This document shows positions 11,073 through 21,079 of a DNA stretch of 64,000 nt, piece after piece. Each line of letters begins with the position of its first letter. Within the stretch, counting starts at the first letter, position 1. The translations under genes were made by a program, and so were the position numbers. The stretch spans positions 77,762,547 to 77,826,546 of the forward strand of contig CM071570.1 in NCBI GenBank assembly GCA_036426205.1. Reading direction: 5' to 3'. This DNA is from Ascaphus truei (taxonomy: Eukaryota; Chordata; Amphibia; Anura; Ascaphidae). The notes beneath the pieces were generated by a model. It was not told where the DNA came from. It did no database searches and saw only the letters and a program-made list of their open reading frames with translations.

Positions 11073-11487
11073 ACACTAACACTACTCAGCATTAACACTA
11101 CTCAGCACTAACACTACTCAGCACTAACACTACTCAGCACTAACACTACTCAGCACTAACACTACTCAGCACTAACACTACTCAGCACTAACACTACTCA
11201 GCATTAACACTACTCAGCATTAACACTACTCAGCATTAACACTACTCAGCATTAACACTACTCAGCACTAACACTACTCAGCACTAACACTACTCAGCAC
11301 TAACACTACTCAGCATTAACACTACTCAGCACTAACACTACTCAGCACTAACACTACTCAGCATTAACACTACTCAGCACTAACACTACTCAGCATTAAC
11401 ACTACTCAGCATTAACACTACTCAGCATTAACACTACTCAGCATTAACACTACTCAGCATTAACACTACTCGGCACTAACACTACTG
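11073..11487 (+). repeat. 16-bp satellite, about 26 copies
   Basis: Tandem units of CACTAACACTACTCAG run for about 415 bp with almost no divergence except one alternating C/T position (CACTAAC versus CATTAAC). One late unit has CGG for CAG. The final unit decays into CTGACATTAACTG. Confidence 0.95.
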
Positions 11488-11623
11488 ACATTAACTGAAT
11501 GACTATATGGATGATCATATTTAGCTTTTGAAATATGGTAGTTCATGAAGTCATTAGATCTCATTAGACATGTCACAGCAGCAATCCCAGCTGCTTGTTT
11601 TTTTTTACCCCCACTATATATAC

Positions 11624-11638
11624 AGTATATATACATAT

Positions 11639-11717
<79 letters not shown>

Positions 11718-11737
11718 TACACATACACACACCCAAA
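11624..11737 (+). repeat. (TA)n / (CA)n microsatellite
   Basis: A long alternating TA tract with interspersed TACA units passes into a (CA)n stretch. Tyr/Ile-rich frames on both strands here are translations of the microsatellite. Confidence 0.95.
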
Positions 11738-11804
11738 ACTAGGTGTCCTCTACAGATAAATCGTAATATTTTAAGCTACGGCGACCCCCCCTGTTTCTGA
11801 GAAA

Positions 11805-11985
11805 CCTGTTAGTAAAGTTACCAGTCTTATATCTCTCTCCGGGATAAACGAAACAGCCGCCAAATCTCGCAGGTCAATATGAAGCTGCAAGATCATCGGT
11901 TGCGGCTTCCGGTTGAACAGCCATTTAAATCCGCTTTAACAGCCAGGAAGTAACGCCACTAATTTCGCCAGTAAAGGTGTGGGGG
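11805..11985 (-). repeat. Dispersed repeat, copy 2 (pair with 7.5 kb)
   Basis: Read on the minus strand it shares ordered blocks with 7485-7660: GTTACTTCCTGG, GGATTT, TTGCAGCTTC, GCGAGATTTG and GGTAACTTTACT. A run of 14 G at about 11980-11993 sits at the same end as the C-run of the other copy. Confidence 0.45.
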
Positions 11986-12194
11986 GGGGGGGGTCCCTGA
12001 CCTGAACATAGCGTGGTTCAGCACCAGAAGGACCTTTTGGTTCCAATTCTGTAAAGAAAAAGGCAGTAAAAATAGAGGGATTGCTGCTTTAACATTAACT
12101 AGCTTTGGTGGTGCATTACCCCATGGCAATACTGCCTTCTTCTATTATGTGTATAGAATACACATTTTCATGAATATTTTACCAGCAATAATAC

Positions 12195-12332
12195 ATTGTA
12201 TTGTATACCTTGGCAGAGAAGATAATGTGATCTGCCCAAGATCACACTGAACGCAAGTCGAGCAGGAAGCAAATGAAACCACAAGCTTGTATATACATGA
12301 ACAAAACATTAACCACTATACCACCCAACATT
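12195..12332 (-). mobile_element. Diverged tRNA-derived SINE (MIR-like)
   Basis: On the minus strand it begins GGGTGGTATAGTGGTTAATG, which matches a tRNA A-box region, and continues to GTGATCTTGGGCAGATCACATTATC. The second block matches the CCTTGGGCAAGTCACTT core of MIR/CORE-SINEs, also visible at 32.3 and 38.0 kb. The B box is degraded. Confidence 0.55.
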
Positions 12333-12339
12333 CCTTCCG

Positions 12340-14140
12340 CGATTAGTTGGGGGGAATTATTACAAATCCAAGGGGCGTGACATCCCAGTTGCTCTACCTA
12401 TATGCCGGTTCCAGAATGTTTTTAGCACCGAGATACCCCAAGAGAACATCTGCTTGGGATCGCCAGAGCTAAAATAGGGATCGGCTGAACTTCCAGAGTT
12501 GAGCGTCCCAGAACCTGTATCCTGCAATGCTTATTTTGTGTGCGCCCTATAGGACAATCAAGTTAGTAGGCCTATTAGATTGAAAGAAAGCTCACAATAG
12601 AAGGTCAAATTGAACCAGCTGCTGTCTCAATCCCATTATAGATGTGCAATTTGTTTGCAGAAAATGGTCAATCAGCCAAAATGTCCTGATATTTTTTTTC
12701 ACCGTAAAATAAATTGCGAAAATGGCAAATTTGCAAAAAAAACAACTCACCAAGCATTATACCTGTAAGTCAATGTGCAATGCAATTTCCAACACAGAAA
12801 CAAATGGCATCACGTCACATGGCCCTTCACATACAGTAATCTTATGAAAATGTTGCACCTAAGTCCGTTCCCGCGCATTACAGAAGAATGTGAACTTTAG
12901 CAAAATTGAAAAGAAAAGTGTCAAAAGTTTTGCAAAGCAAATTGGAATACATTTGCACAACTCACATTCCCATCCTGGCATAGAAACAAATTGCTCATTG
13001 GTTCGAAGAATTCTAAAATATGGATTTTATTACAAGACGCCTTATATCGGCTTCTTTAGCATGTACAGTATCATGTTTATGTAGCACAGATGCAAACTGG
13101 ACAACGATCAGCATAACAGGATTAATAATTATAGGGAATGAATAAGAGTACTTTAGGCCGTAATCGCTGTGCTTTCTAAGTGCCTCAAGTCATAAGACTA
13201 ATCATAAGGTATCATTGTATACATCAGCAAGCTTGTGGTATAAAACCACCCATTGAATTGAAAAAAAAGAAGGCAAGCTATGAACCATATGTTACCCAGA
13301 ACACAACTCAACGTGCATCTGCCTTCTCTCATTATCATAATGCTGATTGCTAAATTAGTGTGGAGGTAATAGTTAACGCAATGAGAAATGTTGCCTTTTG
13401 ATTCATACAGTTGGCAAAAAAAGTCTTAAAGTGCTTCAGATGTTGTTGCTATAAAGTTCTAGAAAAAGAAATAATTGAAAGCAAAACATGTTCAGAGCAG
13501 TTTAGTGCACACATTACCTCATGTATAATTGTAATCTACATGACAGAACAATAACAGTTCGTAATTAGTCCCTCAATTACATTTACTGGTTCCACAGAAA
13601 TGCTGACCCTGGCTCTTATACTGGTTTGTATATCGACTTATTCGGAACATGTCTTGTACATTTTAAAGGTCCATATCCTACATACTATGATGCTATTTTT
13701 CTCGTGCTAAAGAAGAGTGCAGATCCAATCAAGTCAATGGCACTGAAATCTTCTCTATCACAGAGAGGGTGGCTTTATAACATTTTAATAGGGCCAACAG
13801 GGGGGGACAGCCAGGACTGCTAGCCCAGGCCTGGTCAGTAAAGAGGGGGCGCCCGCCCCACCCTCTGGCATTGCTAGAGATAATTGCCTGCACATGCGCA
13901 GGCAAAAAGGGTCCTCCTCCCCTGCAGGGCCCTTCCCTTTACTGGCCGATGTCCATCTGGAAGGAGGGATTGTTATGGTAGACCAGGTCTTTTAAAACAT
14001 TTATATTTTAGGGGTCAGTCAATAGGCAAAACAAGGCACGAGGAGCAGAGGGTTTGATTGCCTTTTCAATGACTATTATGGATTCCTGGTGCTTTTATCC
14101 GAGCTCTTCCTAGCCCATATTATATAACTGTTAGCAGATT
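12340..14140. other. Unannotated stretch with a possible conserved non-coding segment
   Basis: No gene or clear transposon was found. 13100-13420 is non-repetitive, A+T-rich, and contains several homeodomain-type cores (TTAATAATTATAG, GCTGATTGCTAAATTAG). That composition is reminiscent of vertebrate conserved non-coding elements, but conservation cannot be tested here. 13795-13990 is GC-rich with inverted blocks (TCAGTAAAGAGG / CCTTTACTGG), possibly a MITE. Confidence 0.3.
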
Positions 14141-14221
14141 TCTGTGGTGTTTGGCTAGACTTTTGATAGGGGAGGGAAGGCTTAGGGAAGTACCTCTGGG
14201 ACCCTTTAGGACCAGGGGGAA

Positions 14222-14262
14222 TGGGCCTGATGAAGAGGTAGTTCCTCAAAACGTCGTCCCCC
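14222..14262 (+). ncRNA. Degenerate hammerhead-ribozyme-like motif
   Basis: CTGATGA (14227-14233) is followed by an unpaired A and a GAGG/CCTC stem with a TAGTT loop, and then AAAACG at 14247. A consensus hammerhead would have GAAAC, so the G12 general base is replaced by A or deleted. Outer sequence AGGGGGA upstream can pair with TCCCCCT downstream. The architecture fits a decayed hammerhead of the kind found in amphibian retroelements, but activity is not expected. Confidence 0.35.
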
Positions 14263-14486
14263 TAGCATACTTTCTTTTCTCCTTTTTGTGTTTTTTCCTT
14301 ATGTTTCATGTGTTTTTTCCCCTTCTCCTCCTTTCCCCTCCACCCCTCACTTTGAGACATTTTTTCCATTGTGACACTTTATTGTTTTTGCATACACAAT
14401 TGCTTTAATTTCGGTTTGTTTATAGTGTTATTAAATTCATTTACCTTTATGACATTTGCATTCATTAGATCATTAAGCCATTAGAC

Positions 14487-14941
14487 CAGGGGTGGGGAAC
14501 CATTTTTCTGCCAAGGGCCATTTGGATATTTATAACATCGTTCGCGGGCCATACAGACAGAGACAGGTAGGCACACGGCAGGCATGCAGGCACACAGGAC
14601 CCCGCCCCCTACCTCTGGTAGTTGCTGCTGCTGCTGTGGGGATCGTGTAGGCGGATGCTGGGGTAAGTGCGGGGGGAACTGCTGGAGAAGCATGGGGGAA
14701 GTGCAGGGACTGCTGCGGGGGAAGTACGGTGGCTGCTGGGGGATCGCTGGGGCTAGTACGGTGGCTGCTGGGGATCCTGTAGGGCCTCACACCACCTCCT
14801 CCCTCCTCCCGATCGGGCGCGCGGCGGCCATTTTTTTTTTAAATTAGCGCGACCCCAGTTATAGCAGTTGCCTTAGCAGGGCCAGACCAAATGATTGTGA
14901 GGGCCTTATACGGCCCTCGGGCCTGACGTTCCCCACCCTTG
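14487..14941. mobile_element. Non-autonomous hAT transposon
   Basis: Ends CAGGGGTGGGGAAC (14487) and, reversed, CAAGGGTGGGGAAC (14941) are hAT terminal inverted repeats of the Charlie type, each followed by gggcc/ccggg-rich text. CATTAGAC flanks both ends (14479-14486 and 14942-14949), a perfect 8-bp target duplication, the length typical of hAT. At 455 bp with no transposase frame it is non-autonomous. The three small open frames inside are not genes. Confidence 0.9.
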
Positions 14942-15000
14942 CATTAGACAGTGAGTGCTGGCACTTCCATAGGTGTGTAACTGTACAACATAGTTGCACT

Positions 15001-17232
15001 TGTTACATAGTTACATAGTAGATGAGGTTGAAAAAAGACATATGTCCATCAAGTTCAACCTATGCTAAATTTAGACAACAGATACTTTATCCTATATCTA
15101 TACTTACTTATTGATCCATAGGAAGGGAAACAAAAGACCCCAGTGTCATATCATCCAATGATATCTCATAAGGGGAAAAATAAATTCCTTCCTAACTCCA
15201 AGAATTGGCAATCGGATTACTCCCTGGATCAACATTCTTCCCATGTTTACTTATTTGGTATATCCCTGTATACCTTTCCTTTCTAAAAAGAAGTTCAATC
15301 ATTTTTTGAACAAATCTATTGCATCTGCCATCACAGTCTCCATAGGTAATGAATTCCACATTTTAACTGCCCTTACTGTAAAGAACCCTTTCCTTTGTTG
15401 CTAGTGAAATCTCCTTTCCTCCAACCTTAAGGGATGCCACCAAGTCCTTTGTACTGCCCTTGGGATGAATATTTCTTTTGAAAGCTCCTTGTACTGTCCC
15501 CGAATATATTTGTATATAGTTATCATATCCCCTCTTAGACAAATCTTTTCTAATGTAAATAAATCTAATTTAGCTAGCCTCTCCTCATAAGTTAAATTAT
15601 CCATCCCCTTTATTAATTTGGTGGCTCTTCTGTGCACTCTCTCTAGTTCCATAATGTCTAGGAGTGGTGCCCAAAATTGTACTCCACATTCAAGGTGTGT
15701 CTTCTTACTAATGCTTTGTAATGGGGCATAATTATGTTTACTTCCCTTCCATCCATTGCCCATTTAATACAAGATAAGATCGTGTTTGCCTTTGCAGCTA
15801 ATGCATGACTTTGGGCACTATTGCTAAGCCTGCTGTCAACAAGCACTCCTAAATCCTTCTCCATCAAGGATTCCGCTAATTAATCCCCATTTAATTTGAA
15901 AGTCGCCTGTTTATTCTTGCTTCCCAAATGCATAACCTTACATGTATATGTATTAAAGCTCATTTGCCATTTATCTGCCCAAGTTTCCAGTCTCTCCAAG
16001 ACCTTCTGGAGAGAAATTACATCCTGCTCTGATTCTACTACCTTACACAATTTAGTATCATCAGCAAAGATGGAGACTTTACTCTCGATGCCAACCTCAA
16101 GGTCATTAATAAACAAGTTAAAAAGCAGGGGTCACAGAACCGATCCCTGAGGTACTCCACTCACGACCTTAGCCCAACCTGAAAAAGTTCAATTTATGAC
16201 AACCCTCTGTTGTCTATCCTTCAACCAGTTTTCAATCCAGGTGCATATATTTTTACTGAGTCCAATTTGCTTTATTTTGTACACCAACCTCTTGTGTGGA
16301 ACTGTATCAAAATCTAAGTACACCCCATGAACTGCATTACCCTGGTCTAAAGTCCTACTTACCTCCTGAAAGAAACAAATAAGGTTAGTTTGGTATGATT
16401 TATCCTTCATAAATCCATGCTGACTATTACTAATAATTTTGTTTTCCATTAGGTATTCCTGAATATTATCCCGTATTAAACCTTCAAGTAGTTTCCCCAC
16501 TATTGAAGTCAGGCTTACAGTTCTGTAATTCCCTGGTTGTGATCTAGCTCCCCTTTTAAATATAGGCACCATATCTGCTTTATGCCAATCTTGTGGTACT
16601 GAGCTTGTGGAAATGGAGTCCTTGAATATTAAATATAATGGTTTAGCTATTACTGAACTTAACTCCTTGAGAACTCTTGGATGTATGCCATCGAGTCCTG
16701 ATGCCTTCTTTACTTTAATTTTTTCAAGCCGCCTATGAACTTCTTCCTCAGTTAACCAATTGTTCATTAATATGAAGGTTGTGGCCTCCTCCTGCGGCAC
16801 TACAATTGAAATGGATTCTTCCCTGGTAAACCGATGCAAGCAATTTGTTTAATACCTCTGCTTTTTTCTTATCTCCAATAATCTGCCTGCCAATCTCACA
16901 TTGAAACGGTCCTATATTTTATTTTATCATTTGGTACATAAAGAACTTTTCAGGGTTGATCTTACTTTCTATTGCAATCCTTCTTTCATTGTCCATTTTT
17001 GCTCATATTATTGCCTTTTGTAATTTTTGTTACATTCCTTATAATTCTGATTCGATGCCTCCGTCCCTTCTGACTTAAAGAATCTAAACGCCTGCCTCTT
17101 CTTTTCCATTTCCTCCCCTACCTGTTTATTTAGCCACATTGGTTTTGACTTATTTATTTTATACTTATTACCCAATGGTATACACTGATAAGTGTGCTTT
17201 TCAACAATGTTTTAAAGACTGCCCATTTATCT
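15001..17232 (-). mobile_element. CR1-clade LINE, 5'-truncated, reverse orientation
   Basis: The element runs from a 5' truncation at about 17232 to its 3' end at 15001, where plus-strand TTACATAGTTACATAGTAGATG is the reversed terminal microsatellite. The first recognisable protein stretch (about 17200-17000) is the linker between endonuclease and RT (NGKNVGDKWAVFKTL). The RT and post-RT parts follow. The 3' UTR matches those at 10.2-10.7 kb and 44.5-44.8 kb. It directly abuts an old Gypsy integrase end at 17232. Confidence 0.88.
15401..16839 (-). pseudogene. CR1 reverse transcriptase, degraded
   Basis: Three broken frames give most of the RT. 16189-16839 has TEEEVHRRLEKIKVKKASGL and SNSQHGFMKDKSYQTNLI. 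15880-16116 has the catalytic box FADDTKL intact. 15401-15867 holds the C-terminal thumb/linker (MEKDLGVLVDSRLSN, LTYEERLAKLDLFTLEK). Motif A reads YLDF directly followed by DTVPHKR, so four residues (AKAF) are missing in frame compared with YLNFAKAFDTV at 9.2 kb. Translation yields an RT with a damaged palm, and frameshifts separate the parts. Confidence 0.85.
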
Positions 17233-18054
17233 CCTACATTTTTGCCATTCATTCATCCGCTGGAGAATCGTATATGGGCCAGCCCAGGCAGCCATGAGTT
17301 TGTTCTGCCGAGTGGGCTTCAAAACAAGCACTTGCTGCCCAGGGATGAACTCTCTTTTATGGGCATTTTGATCATACCACGTCTTCTGTTTCGTCTGAGC
17401 ATCCGAGGTTAGCCTGTGCTAACCCCATGAGTCGTCTAGCCGGTCTCTGAGAGTTACTACATACTGTAGCCCAGAAGCATCAGTAGTAGTCTCCCCTTCC
17501 CATCCCTCACATAAAAGGTCAAGCGGTCCACGGATCCTGCGACGGTATAGGAGCTCAAAGGGGTAGAACCCGGTGGATTCTTGCGTTGCCTCTCGGTATG
17601 CAAACAGCAAAATGCTGTAAAGGAATCTCCCAGTCTCCCTGTGCAGCTCCTACATATCTTCGCAGTATCTGCTTCAGGGTACCATTGAACCGCTCACACA
17701 GTCCGTTTGTCTGGGGGTGGTAAGGGGTCGTGCGGAGGGTTGTCACCCCACACGCCTTCCAGAGACAGTGGAGCAAGTCAGACATGAATTAGCTCCCCTG
17801 ATGGGATAGAATCTCGCTAGGGAACCCTACCCTAGAGAAAACCCTACCCTAGAGAAAATCCCTATCAGAGCTTCTGCCACCTTCTTAGCTTCGATCGAGT
17901 ACAGTGCCACAGACTCAGGATATCAGGTCGCAAAATCGACCACTGTGAGGATGTAGTGCTTCCCCGTTCAGCTAGGGACCAGAAGGGGTCCCACAATATC
18001 GACTGCTACCCTCTGGAAGGGTTCGCCGGTCACCGGTATTGGGTTCAGGGGGAC
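17232..18054 (-). pseudogene. Old Gypsy-type integrase, C-terminal and core part
   Basis: On the minus strand the frame shows VTGEPFQRVAVDIVGPL (first catalytic Asp), then HYILTVVDFAT, a stop, and YPESVALYS. The second catalytic site reads SHQG where Gypsy integrases have SDQG. TTPYHPQTNGLCERFNGTLK follows, containing the region of the catalytic Glu. Then come LLFAYREATQESTGFYPFEL and the C-terminal VLVLKPTRQNK...GPYTILQRM. A 17-bp tandem duplication (17824-17861) adds a frameshift. The integrase inserts retrotransposon cDNA; this copy cannot. Its upstream pol sequence continues beyond the younger element, at 20974 and above. Confidence 0.85.
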
Positions 18055-18169
18055 TGTAAGAGACATAAGGCTGTAAGGCTTTTATTGCGCCTGCTTCTTT
18101 AACACATGAAAATCAAACATATGCAAAATAAGGGGTAAAACAAAGCTTCTGCTCAACCTGGGAGTATTT

Positions 18170-19171
18170 CTAGGTAAACATATGCAGTCCAGAAATATCA
18201 TATTTGCTCTGTTTTTCATCAATGGCGGTAATAGTAGCGTTTGCTGTATCTAGATCTGTCCTTAGATCCTCCAAGTCCGTCCCGGATTCAGAGTACATTG
18301 CGAGAACAGTCTTCTGTAGCTCAGTATTATCTTCCCTCTCCAGTTTCAATTGTTCCTGGAGCAGATCACAGTCACGCCTGGCAATTTTCAGGGCATCTTC
18401 AGGACTGGTCAAGGGATCGTCACTCATTGGTTCCGGCTCCGCTTCCCTGGTATGGTTAGTTGAGGGTTTCTTACTATTAGCACCGGACAGACACTTCTTT
18501 GCGGTACACGACTTCTGCCTTGGGCCCACTAGATATTCGGTCATCCACGGGACGAATTCTCCATTTTCTCTAGGCTGCAGGGCCTCTCGGACCCCCTTTT
18601 CCTCCGCGTGATCTGCAGATGTGTCTGTTCCTTCCACGGTAAGTGAAGACCCTTTTTTCTTTTTCTTTTTCCGCCTTTTTGTTTTTGACGACTCCATCCC
18701 ATCAGGAATACTGGGGTCTCCGTCTTTATTTGAAATTTTAGCAGCTTCACTGGATCCACCATGCTTTTCTTGCGATTGTATTAGCTGGCATATACATTCG
18801 GTGATCTGTTGCTCCTGCTCTTTCTCCTGCCAATCACATTCGTCATCATAGAGAGCGGTCTTTACGGTTCGTACCGAGTTCAGGCACCCCCACCATTCTT
18901 GGGGTGTTTTGTGGGTGTGACTCAGTTCGGTTTCCCCGTAAGAGATTTCTTCCTCCTTATCGGACCGGAAGGGCCACTCTTCCATTGGGTAGGGTTCATT
19001 ACAGGAACGCCACATCTTATCCTCTATTTTGGGGCTATCAGGTGTATTTTTCTTCCTGACCTCAGGAGGCGCTATTGCAGCTGTTGTCACTGTATTTGCT
19101 TGAACCCCAAATTGTGGTAGTCCTACAGGTGGGCAGACTTTGCTTGTAGAGGTCGCAGCTTTCACAGGCAT
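18170..19171 (-). pseudogene. Gag-like ORF of the nested LTR element
   Basis: A 333-codon open frame; the start (MPVKAATS...) is simply the first Met after upstream stops and may not be the original one. Around residues 50-75 it has KMWRSCNEPYPMEEWPFRSD, a degenerate copy of the zinc-knuckle-like KMCSWCKEPHHMEQCPFRP found upstream at about 19660-19720. Around residue 165 is a basic run KTKRRKKKKKKG. Residues ~255-325 (DCDLLQEQLKLEREDNTELQ) look like a coiled coil. The last residues are translated from LTR sequence. The family is not recognised beyond LTR-element gag; capsid-like regions were not identified. Confidence 0.55.
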
Positions 19172-19251
19172 CTCTGTAGACTTTTTCTTCCTTGGGTAAG
19201 TTTTACAATATTAACAGAACTGTGCATGCATTCACTCTCATCGTCTGAATA

Positions 19252-19655
19252 AGGCCTCGTTCAAGGTGCAGGCTTCGGAGGGAGGGCGTGCTGACGTGCG
19301 AGCTGCCGTTGGACACAATGTATTCAAATTGAATATTGGTTGTCAGGGTAGCAGCTGCCCTGTCTCCGAAGTACGGAGTCGACGCTGGCTACAGTTTCAA
19401 TAAACAAACCAAGTCGTTTTTTGAAGCTGCAGCAGCGTCACTGGGACCTCGGCAGCCAATGAAATCATTCTTGAGAATGATTTCAAGACTGCAACTTGGA
19501 TCCCTAAGCTGCCGTCTGTAGCCCCGCCCCCTCCCCGCCTCCTCAACTCCTGAAAAAGTCTGCTGGGGAGGATGAACACACATCGCCCAGACTGCCGCCC
19601 GCCCTCGCGAACGCCCGCCCTCCAACTCCTGCCTCTGGCACCCTGAACGAGGCCT
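19252..19655. mobile_element. GC-rich MITE with central palindrome, in gag region
   Basis: Left end AGGCCTCGTTCAAGGTGC (19252-19269) and right end reversed AGGCCTCGTTCAGGGTGC (19655-19638) match in 17 of 18 positions. A perfect palindrome with 11-bp arms (GAAATCATTCT, spacer TG) lies near the centre at 19461-19484. The host gag-like sequence is interrupted just after CPFRP. No exact target duplication is evident. Confidence 0.7.
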
Positions 19656-19761
19656 GAGGCCTGAAGGGACACTGCTCCATGTGGTGGGGTTCTTTACACC
19701 AGGAACACATTTTCTTCCCTATTTTTGCAGAGTCTGTATTTGACTTCAGCTGGGCGGCCAT
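19656..19761 (-). pseudogene. Gag N-terminal piece with zinc-knuckle-like motif
   Basis: The frame begins MAAQLKSNTDSAKIGKKM at 19761 and contains CSWCKEPHHMEQCPFRP. The spacing is C-X2-C-X3-H-X4-C, one residue shorter than the canonical CX2CX4HX4C retroelement knuckle. It is cut off by the MITE. A second, mutated copy of the motif lies 650 bp downstream in the same element. Confidence 0.5.
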
Positions 19762-20322
19762 TTTAAATTCCCAGGGGTTTTTTTGTTTGTTTTTTTTTCC
19801 CTTTCTTTCACTCCGGGCGACTTAACACTCAGCAATCCCTTTTTACCCAGCAGGGCAATTTTACACTCAGCACTTGCTTGCTGAAAATTCCCCTGCTTCA
19901 ACAAAACATTTTTTTTTAAAGAAAACAATAAACAAAGCCTAGCTCCTATCATTGGAGCGCTAACTCACTTCTTGAACCCTGACTACGGGTGGAAGGCAAA
20001 GCCCCTATTTCAACAACCATATTACACTTTATTGTGATAGGCAAGTAAGGTTTACCTGCTTCAGCACAGTCTCTCTCTCTCCTCTTGGAATCAGGGAAAA
20101 GAGTCCATATGTAATTTTGTGGCTTTCTTCACAGTGCAGTGTAGATTTCCTGCCTGGATGTGTATCCCTTTAATTCTGATCTCTGCTGCAGGTGAATCTT
20201 TGTTTTTGTTGCTCAGGCTGTTTGTAAGACTGTATGCAGGCAAAAAGCACAAAAAAAATTCACAGGCAATCTCCGGGGCCCCTATTTCAAGGGCCACCTC
20301 TCATCCCACTTCTCACACAATA

Positions 20323-20973
20323 TGTAAGAGACGTGTGCAGAGGTACGCAATGGAAAACTGGTTTACAGGTGAACTAAAATAAGGCTTTTATTGCGCCTGC
20401 TTCTTTAACACATGAAAATCAAACATATGCAAAATAAGGGGTTAAACAAAGCTTCTGCTCCACTTGGGAGTATTTCTAGGTAAACATATGCAGTCCAGAA
20501 CGCACTTTAGATAGCGTGTTTCCCAGCCCCAAACATACAGTATATAGACATAGATAATCAGTCTTATAAGAAAAGTCTTATCTGTCTCGTAGTTGTAGGG
20601 GGAAGGCTTCTCTCTTTCCTGGGTTGCTGCCTTTTCCTCAGGCTATATCAGCATTCAGGTGTAGAAGTCTTGTGAGCTCCAGACATCTGTGATCCCTCTG
20701 TCAGTCTCACCTGTGAGACTCAGGAACCTCTGCTCTGTCTGTTTCCTAGGTCAGCCCAGTTGTGGATTAAGGAATCCTCTGCTCGTTCTGCTTCCTGGGT
20801 CAGCTCAACTCACATGTGAGCTCAGGAAGAATCTCACTTCCTGTCTCAAAGGCAGGCTTTTCTAACAAACCTCTAATCAGCCAGGTGGTGTTGGTTAATT
20901 GACTACCAGCAGTTAACCACCACACTGCTGGATTAGAGGCACATTTTTGACCAGAGACAAGTCCCCTGTGACA
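20323..20973 (-). mobile_element. 5' LTR of the nested Gypsy-like element
   Basis: The minus strand runs TGTCACAGGGG...CTCTTACA, 651 bp, with TG...CA ends. The terminal ~140 bp are repeated at 18055-18193, and the whole is alignable with the solo LTR at 51836-52477. Shared blocks include ATTGACTACCAGCAGTTAACC and CTGCTGGATTAGAGGCACAT. It defines the 5' end of the element. Confidence 0.85.
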
Positions 20974-21060
20974 GGGACCCTCACCCGGTTACCCGACTTA
21001 ACCCGTTACCTGTTCAGGGATTCCCCAAGCTCTCATACTGCGGGCCTCTACCGGGCCTGA
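20974..21060 (-). pseudogene. Upstream remainder of the old Gypsy pol
   Basis: Reading toward the nested element on the minus strand gives ...RVKSGNRVRVP, which joins in frame with the PLNPIPVTGEPF at the other side of the insertion (18054 and below). A stop lies just upstream. Beyond about 21060 the sequence changes to C-rich satellite, so the rest of pol is gone. Confidence 0.55.
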
Positions 21061-21079
21061 AGGCCCCCAGATAAGCCTA

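Larger units (their letters stand above)
18055..20973 (-). mobile_element. Gypsy-like LTR element with large internal deletion, nested in older Gypsy
   Basis: The 5' LTR (20973 to 20323), a leader and gag-like frames are followed directly by the last ~140 bp of the 3' LTR (18193 to 18055). GGGAC flanks both outer ends (18050-18054 and 20974-20978), a perfect 5-bp target duplication. All of pol and most of the 3' LTR are missing. The host of the insertion is the integrase frame of the older Gypsy element. A MITE (19252-19655) sits inside the gag region. Confidence 0.82.

Noticed and set aside
11073..11487. CRISPR array interpretation of the 16-bp repeats
   Set aside because: Units are directly tandem with no spacers, and the genome context is eukaryotic.
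11545..11800. Tyr/Ile-rich frames
   Set aside because: Translation of a TA/CA microsatellite.
18204..18611. 135-codon plus-strand Ser-rich frame
   Set aside because: It is the antisense shadow of the gag-like frame at 18170-19171.
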